A stretch of 32,182 nucleotides of DNA, taken from contig NZ_FUYP01000032.1 in the NCBI RefSeq assembly GCF_900168005.1, forward strand, positions 1-32,182, written 5' to 3'. The stretch is from Sphingopyxis flava (GTDB taxonomy: Bacteria; Pseudomonadota; Alphaproteobacteria; Sphingomonadales; Sphingomonadaceae). Under the pieces are notes generated by a model. That model had not been told where the DNA came from and ran no database searches. It was given only the letters and a program-made list of their open reading frames with translations. Below are positions 23,861 through 32,182 of the stretch, piece by piece. The translations under genes and the position numbers were made by a program. Within the stretch, counting starts at the first letter, position 1, and each line of letters starts with the position of its first letter.

Positions 23861-24472
23861 TCAGCGCGAATAGAATTCGACGACCAGATTGGGTTCCATC
23901 TTCACCGGATAGGGTACCTCGTCGAGGGTCGGTACGCGAATGAAGGTCGCCTTGGTCCCGTCGACCGCCACATATTCGGGCAGGTCGCGCTCGGGCAGGC
24001 TCTGCGCCTCGGCAACCAGTGCCATTTCCTGCGCCTTCTTGCCGAGGGTGATTTCATCGCCCGGCTTCACAAGACGGCTCGCGATGTTGCACTTCACGCC
24101 GTTCACATAGACGTGGCCGTGGCTGACGAGCTGGCGAGCCGAGAAGATAGTCGGGGTGAACTTGGCGCGATAGACCACCGCGTCGAGGCGGCGTTCGAGC
24201 AGGCCGATGAGGTTCTGGCCCGTGTCGCCTTTCATGCGCGAAGCCTCGAAATAATTCTTCTTGAACTGCTTCTCGGTGATGTCGCCGTAATAGCCCTTCA
24301 GCTTCTGCTTTGCGCGCAGCTGAATGCCGAAGTCCGACATCTTGCCCTTGCGGCGCTGGCCGTGCTGGCCGGGGCCGTATTCGCGGCGGTTTACGGGACT
24401 TTTCGGGCGACCCCAGATGTTTTCGCCCATCCGGCGGTCGAGTTTGTACTTGGCGCTCTGGCGCTTCGACAT
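23861..24472 (-). CDS. rpsD: 30S ribosomal protein S4
   Basis: 203 residues, the normal length. It starts at the ATG at 24472 with GGAG 7 nt upstream; the in-frame ATG four codons earlier has no ribosome site. The N-terminus [20 protein letters not shown] is typical of alphaproteobacteria. [20 protein letters not shown] and [20 protein letters not shown] precede the S4 RNA-binding domain (about 94-155; [28 protein letters not shown]). It binds 16S rRNA early in 30S assembly. Here it is a single-gene unit with its own terminator, not in the alpha operon, which is usual for this group. Confidence 0.97.
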   Translation of the reverse strand: MSKRQSAKYKLDRRMGENIWGRPKSPVNRREYGPGQHGQRRKGKMSDFGIQLRAKQKLKGYYGDITEKQFKKNYFEASRMKGDTGQNLIGLLERRLDAVVYRAKFTPTIFSARQLVSHGHVYVNGVKCNIASRLVKPGDEITLGKKAQEMALVAEAQSLPERDLPEYVAVDGTKATFIRVPTLDEVPYPVKMEPNLVVEFYSR

Positions 24473-24674
24473 TGTCGTCTCCAATTTGCTTTTTGCCGAA
24501 GGATTTCGGCCTGTTCCCGGGTCGCACCACAGAGCCTCAGGCTCTATGCGACCGCCGCTTCACCGGGGTGCGGGGTCCATTGCGAAGGCGCGCGGGTAGA
24601 CGGCGGAAGCCTCAAAGTCAAGCGCTCTTGCCTTCGTCTCGACAGGAAGAAAAAAGCCGCTAAAGCCTGCCCGC

Positions 24675-24983
24675 ATGACCTCTGCCAAACCCCCCGAACA
24701 ATGCGAAACTATGCTCGACGTCCGCGCGGGCGTCGATGAGACGGACCGCGAACTCGTCGCGCTCCTCGTTCGCCGCTTCGGCTATATGGACGCGGCGGCA
24801 CGCATCAAGGCCGATCGGGGTGCAGTGCGCGATGAAGCGCGCAAGGCGGAGGTGCTCGACAATGTCGCCCGCGCAGCGGAGGAGGTGGGCCTCGATGCCG
24901 ACCGTATCCGCGCCGTGTGGAACGAGCTGGTGGAACAATCGATTGCCCATGAATTCGAACGCTGGGACGAAGCACGCGCTTAA
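24675..24983 (+). CDS. Chorismate mutase, AroQ type
   Basis: 102 residues, all-helical, with the AroQ layout: LDVRAGVDETDRELVALLVRR in helix 1 (catalytic Arg), then MDAAARIKADRGAVRDEAR (catalytic Lys and Arg), VLDNVARAAEEVGLDADRI, and the closing helix with VWNELVEQSIAHEFERWDE. It rearranges chorismate to prephenate for Phe and Tyr synthesis in the cytosol. It could also act as an isochorismate-pyruvate lyase relative (PchB-like), but I see nothing nearby to suggest siderophore synthesis. It is divergent from rpsD and followed by a long hairpin. Confidence 0.85.
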   Translation: MTSAKPPEQCETMLDVRAGVDETDRELVALLVRRFGYMDAAARIKADRGAVRDEARKAEVLDNVARAAEEVGLDADRIRAVWNELVEQSIAHEFERWDEARA

Positions 24984-24995
24984 GCGGGCATGGCG

Positions 24996-25048
24996 GGCGG
25001 GGAATGCGTTTCTGGGGAAACTTTTCCCTGTTTCCCGCATTCCCCGCC
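24996..25048 (+). terminator. Long hairpin after chorismate mutase, possible terminator
   Basis: GGCGGGGAATGCG (24996-25008) pairs perfectly with CGCATTCCCCGCC (25036-25048), a 13-bp stem. Inside it, GGGAAA (25015-25020) and TTTCCC (25023-25028) form a second small stem. It lies 12 bp after the chorismate mutase stop. There is no T-tract, so it may act as a transcript-stabilising structure or a Rho-linked end rather than a classical terminator. Confidence 0.6.
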
Positions 25049-25115
25049 GCTGGCTTGCTCAGATTCTCTCGATGATGATGGCCTTCATTAAGCGACTGTA
25101 TTAATTGGGAGAAAA

Positions 25116-25160
25116 TGGTGGACGCACTAGGGCTCGAACCTAGGACCCGCTGATTAAGAG
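25116..25160 (-). other. 3' fragment of tRNA-Lys(CTT), probable attachment site
   Basis: The minus strand reads CTCTTAA (anticodon loop, CTT), TCAGC (3' half of the anticodon stem), GGGTC, a complete T-arm CTAGG-TTCGAGC-CCTAG, TGCGTCC (3' half of the acceptor stem) and ACCA. The 5' half, which should carry GGACGCA, the D-arm and GCTGA, is missing; unrelated sequence with a GCGGT/ACCGC hairpin replaces it. Such 45-nt 3' tRNA fragments are classic att scars left by tyrosine-recombinase islands. Orientation implies that the island lies at higher coordinates and the original chromosome (chorismate mutase, rpsD) at lower ones. Confidence 0.75.
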
Positions 25161-25253
25161 CGGTTTCGAGACCGCGAGCGTTCTTTGGTGTGCACACATT
25201 TCCGCCTACGTGCACTGAATTAACCGTTAACCTGGTGCTGGTCATTGAGGATG

Positions 25254-25285
25254 AGGTGGCGCTAGGAACCTAGGCCGCCACCCTG
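25254..25285. repeat. Near-palindrome downstream of the efflux operon
   Basis: GGTGGC-G-CTAGG-AA-CCTAG-GC-CGCCACC is almost fully self-complementary. It lies about 110 bp after the last permease gene and shares AACCTAGG with the T-arm of the nearby tRNA fragment. It could be a transcript-end hairpin or a further scar from integration. It has no T-tract. Confidence 0.45.
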
Positions 25286-25394
25286 TGGCGCAACCATGGC
25301 GCCGATCGCAGCAAGTCAGGCGCGTTCGTGAGCGCCCGGCCCGCGGCGGGCAGCGAACCGCTCGGCAACAAGCCTGCCCCCGGCGATCTGACGA

Positions 25395-26489
25395 CTATGG
25401 CGTCAATTCTTCCGGATTGGTCATAAACCGCGAAACAAGGCCCGACCCGACCAAAAAAGAGATTGTTAGTATCACCAGCGCTGTGAGCGGCCGAAGGGCT
25501 TCCGATAACGGCGCGCCCATCTGGTCGGTCAGGAGGAGGGCGCGGCTGGCGTGGGTTGAAGGGAGCAGCGCGCCCAGCGCCGAGACCCAGCCCGGCATCG
25601 CCTCGCGCGGCCAGGTCGCGCCCGAGAGGAAAAAGATCGGTAGCGAGGTGGGTATAAGCAACAGCAGCGCGGCGCGGGCGTTGGGGAACAGCCGGGAGGC
25701 GAACAGCGAGAAGGAGGAGATGGCTCCTGCTGCGAACAGCGCGACGATCAGTAGCGCGCCGATTCCGGCTTGGCGCGGGATATCCTGCGCAGCGAAGAAC
25801 CAGCCGAAATAGGTCAAGGTGAGCACGAACGACACGAGGCTCAGCGCCAGCCATTGGCCACCCAGTTCGTTCCATCCGCGCCGCCTGCGCCCGGCGAATA
25901 GCACGGCGGTACCAAACAGCATGGTCTGCTGGAGGATCACCGGTGTAACGGCGGGAAAGATATAGGCGCCGTATTCCAGATTGGGGTTGAACAGCGGTTG
26001 CGACTCGACGGGATCGGTAATTTCGATACTAACCCCGAGCCGTCCTTTCGCCTCGTTGTTGAGCGTGTTGACGATGGCCCCCTGGATCGCCTGGCCCAAA
26101 GCTTTGGCTCGCACGAGGTAGGTTCCGTTGATCCACAGCGCTATGCCACTGTCCTGGCCGCGCAGGGCGTCTTCCAGTGCTCGGTCAGGCAGCAGCAGCA
26201 CGCCATCGACCTTTCGCTCTACCAGCAGGGTGCGCGCCTCGGCTAGGTTGGCGGGGCGGGCGGCGACCTCGGCCAGCGGGCTGGCCTCGATCAGATCGAC
26301 GAGCTGTCGGCTGAGCGGGGTGCGCGCCTCGTCCACCACTGCCAGCCGCACGTCCTGCGCATGGCCTTGGCTGTAAGGCGCGGGATAGTAGAAGCCGTAG
26401 AACAGCGCTGCGACCACTATCAGCATCAGCGCATCGGTGTTGCAGCCAAGCTGGCGCAGCGTGTCGAGGAAGGCGGCGCGCAGGCTCAT
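25395..26489 (-). CDS. ABC-2 type transporter permease (second of two)
   Basis: 364 residues from the ATG at 26489, which overlaps the previous stop (ATGA) and follows GGGAGG. Architecture is that of ABC-2 permeases of the YhhJ/YbhR type: one N-terminal membrane segment (about 22-42, ALMLIVVAALFYGFYYP), a large periplasmic domain to about 180 (VRLAVVDEARTPLSRQLVDL, VDGVLLLPDRALEDAL), then five or six membrane segments. The conserved FPNARAALLLLIPTSLPIFF and LSGATWPREAMPGWVSALG segments are present. It should form the membrane channel with the preceding permease. No ATP-binding subunit is encoded in the operon. Confidence 0.88.
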   Translation of the reverse strand: MSLRAAFLDTLRQLGCNTDALMLIVVAALFYGFYYPAPYSQGHAQDVRLAVVDEARTPLSRQLVDLIEASPLAEVAARPANLAEARTLLVERKVDGVLLLPDRALEDALRGQDSGIALWINGTYLVRAKALGQAIQGAIVNTLNNEAKGRLGVSIEITDPVESQPLFNPNLEYGAYIFPAVTPVILQQTMLFGTAVLFAGRRRRGWNELGGQWLALSLVSFVLTLTYFGWFFAAQDIPRQAGIGALLIVALFAAGAISSFSLFASRLFPNARAALLLLIPTSLPIFFLSGATWPREAMPGWVSALGALLPSTHASRALLLTDQMGAPLSEALRPLTALVILTISFLVGSGLVSRFMTNPEELTP

Positions 26490-27637
26490 GCCGGCGATTT
26501 CCTCCCGCCCAGCCATGTCGCAAGCGCGAGGCCCGCCGCCGCGTAGCCCGTGAGCAGCAGCGCCGCGCCCCAGGCCTGGCGCGCGGGCGCGCCAAGGAAC
26601 TGGTCCATTTGCGCGGTCAGGTAGTGGGTGAACGGCAGCACCTGATGCCAGAACCGCGCCACTGTCGGCGCGCCCTCGATCGGCAGCGAGCCGCCCGAAT
26701 AGGCCAGCGCCGACCCGGCATAGAGCGCGCTCAGCGAATAGCCGAAGACGTCACGCCGCGCGCCCGCAACGAAGCCGAACGACAGCGCCAGCGACGCGGC
26801 GATCAGGGCGAGCTGGGCGGCAAAGGTCGCCAGCAGCGATCCTTCCATCCGCCACCCCTTGAAGCCCACCAGCCAGACCATCCACACCGCTCCCCAGAAG
26901 CTAAGGACTGTTAGGTACGGCACCAGCTTTCCCGTCAGCGCCGCCGCCCCGCCACCCGTCTCTGCGCGCCATGCGTCGAGCGAGCGGCCATCGGGTCCGC
27001 CGAGCTCGCGCGCCATCGCGTAAACCCCGACGCAAGCCGCCAGCAGGTGCAGCATGGCCGGCTGAATAAGCGCCTGCAGGTACCACTCGAAGCTCGCTTC
27101 CGGATTGAACAGCACTGAGATCTGCACCTGCGGGATCGCCGCCCGGTCCGACAGCACCCCGGCGCGCCACGCGTTGTCCTCGATCCCGGCGATGATCGAT
27201 CCGCGCAGCGCGGTCGCCAGGCTGCGCTCGACGGTAGAACCCACGCTGAGGTAGGCGGCGTTGTAGTACAGGCGGATCGGCTCGTCCGCCGCGCGGGGTT
27301 GGCCGAAGCCGTGGGGGATCGAGACGAAGGCCCAGATCTGCCCGCGCCGCATCGCCGCTTCGGCCGCCGCGTCACTCACCGGCTGGGCGGCGATCCGCAC
27401 CTCGGGGCGGCCCGACAGCAAGCGGACCAGCGCCTGGCTCTCGCTGGTGCGGGCATTGTCCACCACCGCGACCGGGAGTGCCTGCAACGCCCCTTGCGAC
27501 AGCATGGCGGCGACGATGGCGATGGCGCAGAACGGCACGACCACCAGCGCCAGCAGCATCACGCGGCTGGTGGCGATGAAGCCCGCTTCGCGCCGCGCCG
27601 CGCCGCCCAGCCGCGCGAAAGCCGATGGCGCGGTCAC
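26486..27637 (-). CDS. ABC-2 type transporter permease (first of two)
   Basis: 383 residues beginning with the GTG that overlaps the adaptor stop (GTGA). Same layout as the following permease: an N-terminal membrane segment (about 25-47, RVMLLALVVVPFCAIAIVAA), a periplasmic domain with LPVAVVDNARTSESQALVRL and RRGQIWAFVSIPHGFG, and a C-terminal bundle of membrane segments with SGGSLPIEGAPTVARFWHQ and LPFTHYLTAQMDQFLG. The two permeases are distant paralogues and probably form a heterodimer. Substrate unknown; drug or lipid-like efflux is typical of such operons. Confidence 0.88.
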   Translation of the reverse strand: MTAPSAFARLGGAARREAGFIATSRVMLLALVVVPFCAIAIVAAMLSQGALQALPVAVVDNARTSESQALVRLLSGRPEVRIAAQPVSDAAAEAAMRRGQIWAFVSIPHGFGQPRAADEPIRLYYNAAYLSVGSTVERSLATALRGSIIAGIEDNAWRAGVLSDRAAIPQVQISVLFNPEASFEWYLQALIQPAMLHLLAACVGVYAMARELGGPDGRSLDAWRAETGGGAAALTGKLVPYLTVLSFWGAVWMVWLVGFKGWRMEGSLLATFAAQLALIAASLALSFGFVAGARRDVFGYSLSALYAGSALAYSGGSLPIEGAPTVARFWHQVLPFTHYLTAQMDQFLGAPARQAWGAALLLTGYAAAGLALATWLGGRKSPA

Positions 27638-28669
27638 TGCGGCCAGTCGAACAGCACGCTCATGCCCGGCCGCAAGCCTTCGACCCGCTCGGCCGGTTCC
27701 AGCTTGATCTCGAAACTGCGCGCGTCGAACCCGGCATTCTGGCGGGTGGCCTTTTCGCTGGTGAAGCCGGCCTGCGCCGAAATCGCCGTCACGCGCAGGC
27801 GCACCGCCTTGTTGCCGAGCGCGGGGACGGTGCCGGTCAGCACCCGGCCCTGGGCCATGCCCGAATAGTCTTTCTCGGAAATACGGAGGGTGACGCGGGG
27901 ATGGGCCAGGTCGACGATCTGGAACAGCGGCACCCCGGGCGCCACCACTTCGCCGGGTTCGACCAGACGGCGGCTGATCGCTCCGGCGATTGGCGCGGTG
28001 ACCTTCGTGTCGGCGGCGATCTGGCGCGCGGCGCGGTTGCGCGCTTCGGCGGCAACAGCCTGCGCGTCCGACACGGCGCGGGTTTCGCCCCGCGTCCCGG
28101 CCATTGCCTTGCGATACTGCGCCTCCGCCGCTGCCGCGTTGGCGCGCGCGGCCACGTTGGCCGCGGCGGCCTCGTCGCGCCGCTGGGCGGAGATGACCCC
28201 TTGCGCGTAGAGGCGGTTCATGCGCCCGGCGGTGACGGCTGCGAGCTTGGCGGCGGCGCGGGTGGATGCCGCGATGCCCTGAAGCGATGCGATGTCTTCC
28301 GGCCGGGCACCCTGGTTGGCGATGGCGTCCAGCGCGCGGGCGCTGTCCAGGTTGGCCTCGCTCTGGCTCACCAGCGCATCGATCCCGGGGCTGGAGAGGG
28401 TCGCCAGGTGCTGGCCGGCGCCGACCTCAGCCCCTTCGGCCACCGCCACCTCCTCCACCCGGGCCAGCATCTTGGTCGCGACGTTGACCTCGGTCGCCTC
28501 GACCGTGCCCTGGAGCGGCACCGGTTGGGGCCGCGAGGAATGCCAGATGCCGGCCAGTGCCAGCAGCCCAAGCACGGGCAGCGCCCACAGCAGCCAGTTC
28601 ACGCGGCGACCTGTTTCCGTCGCTGCCCCGTACGGTTCCGGGGTCGCTTCGGCTGTTGCGGGATCGGTT

Positions 28670-28680
<11 letters not shown>
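27634..28680 (-). CDS. HlyD/MFP-type periplasmic adaptor of the efflux system
   Basis: 348 residues from the ATG at 28680, inside the end of the outer-membrane factor gene (11-bp overlap). There is one N-terminal membrane segment (about 29-47, WLLWALPVLGLLALAGIW). The lipoyl-like half GTVEATEVNVATKMLARVEE is followed by a long alanine-rich helical hairpin (about 100-205), then the second lipoyl half (KVTAPIAGAISRRLVEPGEV) and the beta-barrel region (VTLRISEKDYSGMAQG, ARSFEIKLEPAERVEGLRPG). It links the inner-membrane permeases with the TolC-like protein. An in-frame ATG further upstream lies within the neighbouring gene and is not favoured. Confidence 0.92.
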
Positions 28681-30135
<1,455 letters not shown>

Positions 30136-30139
<4 letters not shown>

Positions 30140-30750
30140 TCCGGCCGGCCCAACATGGCGCGCATGCATGTGATGAAGATCTCCGCCACCGGAAGGCTCC
30201 CGCTGTCGCCGTTATCACGCAGCGCCAGGCCGCGCCACAGGACCAGCAGCGTCTCGACGATTTCGGTCGAGCGAAACCGCGGGGTCAGTCCGAAATGCGC
30301 CACCAGATCGTCGATCCGTTCGGCAAACAGCACGTCGATTCGCTGCTCGGCAACGGCTATCGCGTGGGCAAGCGCCGGGTTGCGCACCGCCTCCAGCCGC
30401 AGCTCGATGGCCATCTGCGCCCATTCGCGGCGGTCGGAAACGGTTGCCAGCCACTCGCCGATCCGGGCCATGGTCTGGTCGAATGTCATCGCGCGATAAT
30501 CGAGCGTCATTTCGCCGAAGGTGCGGACCCGCTCCTCCAGATTGCGCTCCATCACCGCCAGCAGAAGATCCTCGCGCGACGCGAAATTGGAATAAAACGC
30601 ACCCTGGGTGTAGCCGGCACGGGTGCAGACCGCGCGCAGAGACAAACCCGGCATCGAACTTTCAAGGATCAGCGCTTCGGCCGCGTCGAGCAGCGCTGTG
30701 CGCGTTGCGGCCTGCGAGTCTTCGCGACGGAGGGGTCTATCAGCGGCCAT
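30136..30750 (-). CDS. TetR-family regulator of the efflux operon
   Basis: 204 residues. The N-terminal TetR helix-turn-helix covers about 15-62: TRTALLDAAEALILESSMPG, LSLRAVCTRAGYTQGAFYSN and FASREDLLLAVMERN. The C-terminal ligand-binding region is helical and specific to the subfamily. It is the first gene of the operon and is translationally coupled to the outer-membrane factor. A palindrome 15 bp upstream of its start is a likely operator, so it probably represses itself and the exporter until a substrate binds. Confidence 0.92.
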
Positions 30751-30765
30751 CGGGCGACCATACAG

Positions 30766-30779
30766 ATATCAACTGATAT
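30766..30779. promoter_or_regulatory. Candidate TetR operator (ATATCA-AC-TGATAT)
   Basis: A perfect 6-bp inverted repeat with a 2-nt centre, 15 bp upstream of the TetR start codon in an AT-rich patch that should hold the promoter. Size and position fit autoregulation by a TetR dimer. Binding is inferred, not shown. Confidence 0.65.
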
Positions 30780-30840
30780 TTCAAGATTTCGTTTTTCAGA
30801 TGCCGTGCGGAAGGGATGCTTGAGGAGCCGCTGACGACCA

Positions 30841-31305
30841 TCACGCTGGCGATGGCGTGGCTTTCATGCCCGTCATGTCTTTGAAATCGGTAATGATCTC
30901 GCCGATCAGCGCCCGTAGCCAGCGGTGTGCGGGATCGTGCCGGTAACGGACGTGCCAGGCCATTTCCACGGGAAAGCTGCCGAGGTCGACCGGGGCGGGC
31001 AGGATTTTCAGCCGGGGGTCGTGCATCAGCTGCCTGCAGATCAGCGAGGGCAGGGTGGCGCAGTAATCGGTCACCGCTACCATCTCGGCTGCCGCGAAGA
31101 AATTTGTCACGGAGATTGCGACGTCGCGCTTGAGCTGCTGCTGAGCCAGCGCCTGGAACAGCCCGGCGCGCATCCGTCCGGGCGGCACGATGTTGACGTG
31201 CTTCATCGTCTCGAACTGCTTGCGCGTCATGGCATCGCCGATGGCCGGATGGTCGGCGCGGACGGCGCAGGCGAGCCCTTCGTCCTTCAGGTGCTGGACG
31301 AGAAG
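30841..31305 (-). pseudogene. LysR-family regulator, C-terminal fragment
   Basis: About 155 residues match the substrate-binding domain of LysR regulators of the NodD/LinR-like type: HLKDEGLACAVRADHPAIGD, MTRKQFETMKHVNIVPPGRM, AISVTNFFAAAEMVAVTDYC, ATLPSLICRQLM and LKILPAPVDLGSFPVEMAWH. The DNA-binding domain and the first part of the effector domain are missing. Upstream of about 31,305 the sequence changes to an unrelated SDR fragment on the other strand. The frame is open from 31,389, but those first residues are shadow sequence. Truncated and presumably non-functional. Confidence 0.8.
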
Positions 31306-31333
31306 GTTGTAGGAGGGTCTCGGTTTTCTCGAG

Positions 31334-31582
31334 CAGGGCAGCGGCCACATCATCAACCTGAGCTCGGTTGCGGGCACAGGTCTTCGCATAAGACGGCACG
31401 GTCTACTCCGGCGCCAAGTTCGCCGTCAGCGCGATCAGCGAGGGCTTGCGCCACGAGGTGGATTGAAAGGTCCGTATCACGTCAATCGAGCCTGGAGCTG
31501 TCAGCTCTACGAGATCGAGGCAGAGGTTCGCGGCCAGTAAACCGATATCCGACGACGAAGCCGGAAAGATCGCAACCAGCCA
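31334..31582 (+). pseudogene. Short-chain dehydrogenase fragment, frameshifted
   Basis: One frame (from 31334) reads QGSGHIINLSSVAGTGL, the strand plus catalytic-Ser region of SDRs. After a frameshift near 31,390, another frame reads TVYSGAKFAVSAISEGLRHE, the catalytic YxxxK (YSGAK) and following helix. Then come an in-frame TGA and KVRITSIEPGAVSS, the strand with the PG motif. The N-terminal Rossmann half is missing. It is clearly a decayed remnant of a classical SDR of the type often found in catabolic clusters. Confidence 0.75.
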
Positions 31583-32033
31583 TTAATTGACGAGTTGCGC
31601 CAGGCACTCGACGATGCCCTTCGGCGCCTCTCGCCCAAATCCTAGATGGCCAAGGCGACCATCAATTTCGCAAACGCTGGGTCGCGCCGACAGGCTTTCT
31701 CGACAATGAGTGCCTGGAGATCGATAACACCAGTGCGGAGCGCGTGATGCGCTGGGTGGCTCTGGCCCGTCAAACTGGCTACTAGCAGGCTCAAAGGCGG
31801 ACGGGGATCGCACCGCTGCGGTCTACTCCGTCATCGAGAGCGCCAAACACAATACTCTCGAACCGCAGGCCTATATCGCCGATATCATCGCCAAGATCGC
31901 TGGCTACTGGCCGGCTGCCCGTTGGGATGAAGTCAGCGATTTCGAGGCCACGATTCTCCCGCTCAGCCGCAGCGGAAAAAATATTCGACAGCTGGCCGTG
32001 CTACCTAGGCTGCTACCTAGCGCGATGACGTAA
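31583..32033 (+). pseudogene. tnpC: IS66 transposase (TnpC), decayed C-terminal part
   Basis: In three successive frames the sequence reads LDDALRRLSPKS, then KRWVAPTGFLDNECLEIDNT with SAERVMRWVALARQTGY, then GSKADGDRTAAVYSVIESAK with HNTLEPQAYIADIIAKIAGYWP. This matches the end of IS66 TnpC (FLDDGRIEIDNNxAERAxR, then SDxGGERAAxxYSLIETAKL), including the catalytic Glu region. An in-frame TAG at about 31,639 and at least two frameshifts show decay. It is a different copy from the element at 4263-5582, which lacks this part. No inverted repeat was located. Confidence 0.75.
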
Positions 32034-32126
32034 CGCCTCGACCCGAAACTTAGGCCACGCAAGTTATTGTTTTGATGTAGGAAATTGGGCTCTTCCTCGT
32101 GAACGGGGGATGAGGGAAATTGGGTT

Positions 32127-32152
32127 AGACTTGTCATAGGAAGGACAAGTCT
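32127..32152 (+). promoter_or_regulatory. Hairpin with ribosome site in its loop
   Basis: AGACTTGTC (32127-32135) and GACAAGTCT (32144-32152) are perfect 9-bp arms around the loop ATAGGAAG, which holds a Shine-Dalgarno-like AGGAAG. An ATG follows at 32,154. Such structures often keep transposase translation low, which would suit an insertion-sequence start. This is inference from the layout. Confidence 0.4.
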
Positions 32153-32153
32153 G

Positions 32154-32182
32154 ATGAAGAAGAAGGCTGATCAGGGAATCGA
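32154..32182 (+). CDS. Start of an unidentified gene, possibly a transposase, cut by window end
   Basis: ATG followed by KKKADQGI to the window edge. Too short to identify. The two GAAATTGGG direct repeats and the hairpin just upstream, plus the surrounding IS debris, suggest the beginning of an insertion sequence. Confidence 0.3.

Noticed and set aside
25116..25190. Complete tRNA gene
   Set aside because: The 5' acceptor strand (GGACGCA), D-arm and 5' anticodon stem are missing; only the 3' part is present.

Overview
The window looks like a chromosomal stretch of a GC-rich alphaproteobacterium, most likely a sphingomonad (Sphingomonadales). The basis is codon usage, the S4 ribosomal protein and chorismate mutase sequences, and the type of secreted M28 and S9 peptidases. 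This placement is inference; no 16S gene is present.

Region 1 (1-16,493) is accessory. It opens with the tail of an IS3-family transposase. Then comes a three-gene operon (397-3770): a lipoprotein with a sulfite-oxidase/molybdopterin-type fold that lacks the metal-binding cysteine, a membrane histidine kinase, and a response regulator with a LuxR-type DNA-binding domain. A small exported protein with an EF-hand-like loop lies convergent to it (3802-4197, minus). An internally deleted IS66 element (4263-5582), with inverted ends and an 8-bp target duplication, sits in what was a shared divergent promoter region. A long plus-strand run follows (5788-16,493): a small proline-rich secreted protein, a ~2,080-residue autotransporter, two paralogous lipoproteins, two further lipoproteins, a frameshifted exported protein, and a cysteine-rich Sel1-repeat protein. 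A 17-18 bp motif with core CAAACRAACGGGG occurs twice upstream of the regulatory operon and once upstream of the autotransporter run, which suggests common control. This two-component/autotransporter/lipoprotein set is the best candidate here for an undescribed system.

Region 2 (16,799-25,050) looks like ordinary chromosome. It holds a hypothetical protein, agmatine deiminase with N-carbamoylputrescine amidase (agmatine to putrescine), a REP-like palindrome, divergent M28 and S9 peptidases, rpsD with its terminator, and an AroQ-type chorismate mutase. A degenerate group II intron with its reverse-transcriptase gene deleted lies directly behind the rpsD terminator.

Region 3 (25,116-32,182) begins with a 45-nt 3' fragment resembling tRNA-Lys(CTT), a typical attachment-site scar, so what follows is probably an integrated island. 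It carries a tightly overlapping minus-strand efflux operon: TetR regulator, TolC-like outer-membrane factor, HlyD-type adaptor and two ABC-2 permeases. No ATPase gene is visible. A palindromic TetR operator candidate precedes the operon. The end of the window is a graveyard: a LysR fragment, an SDR fragment, a decayed IS66 transposase end and the beginning of what may be another insertion sequence.
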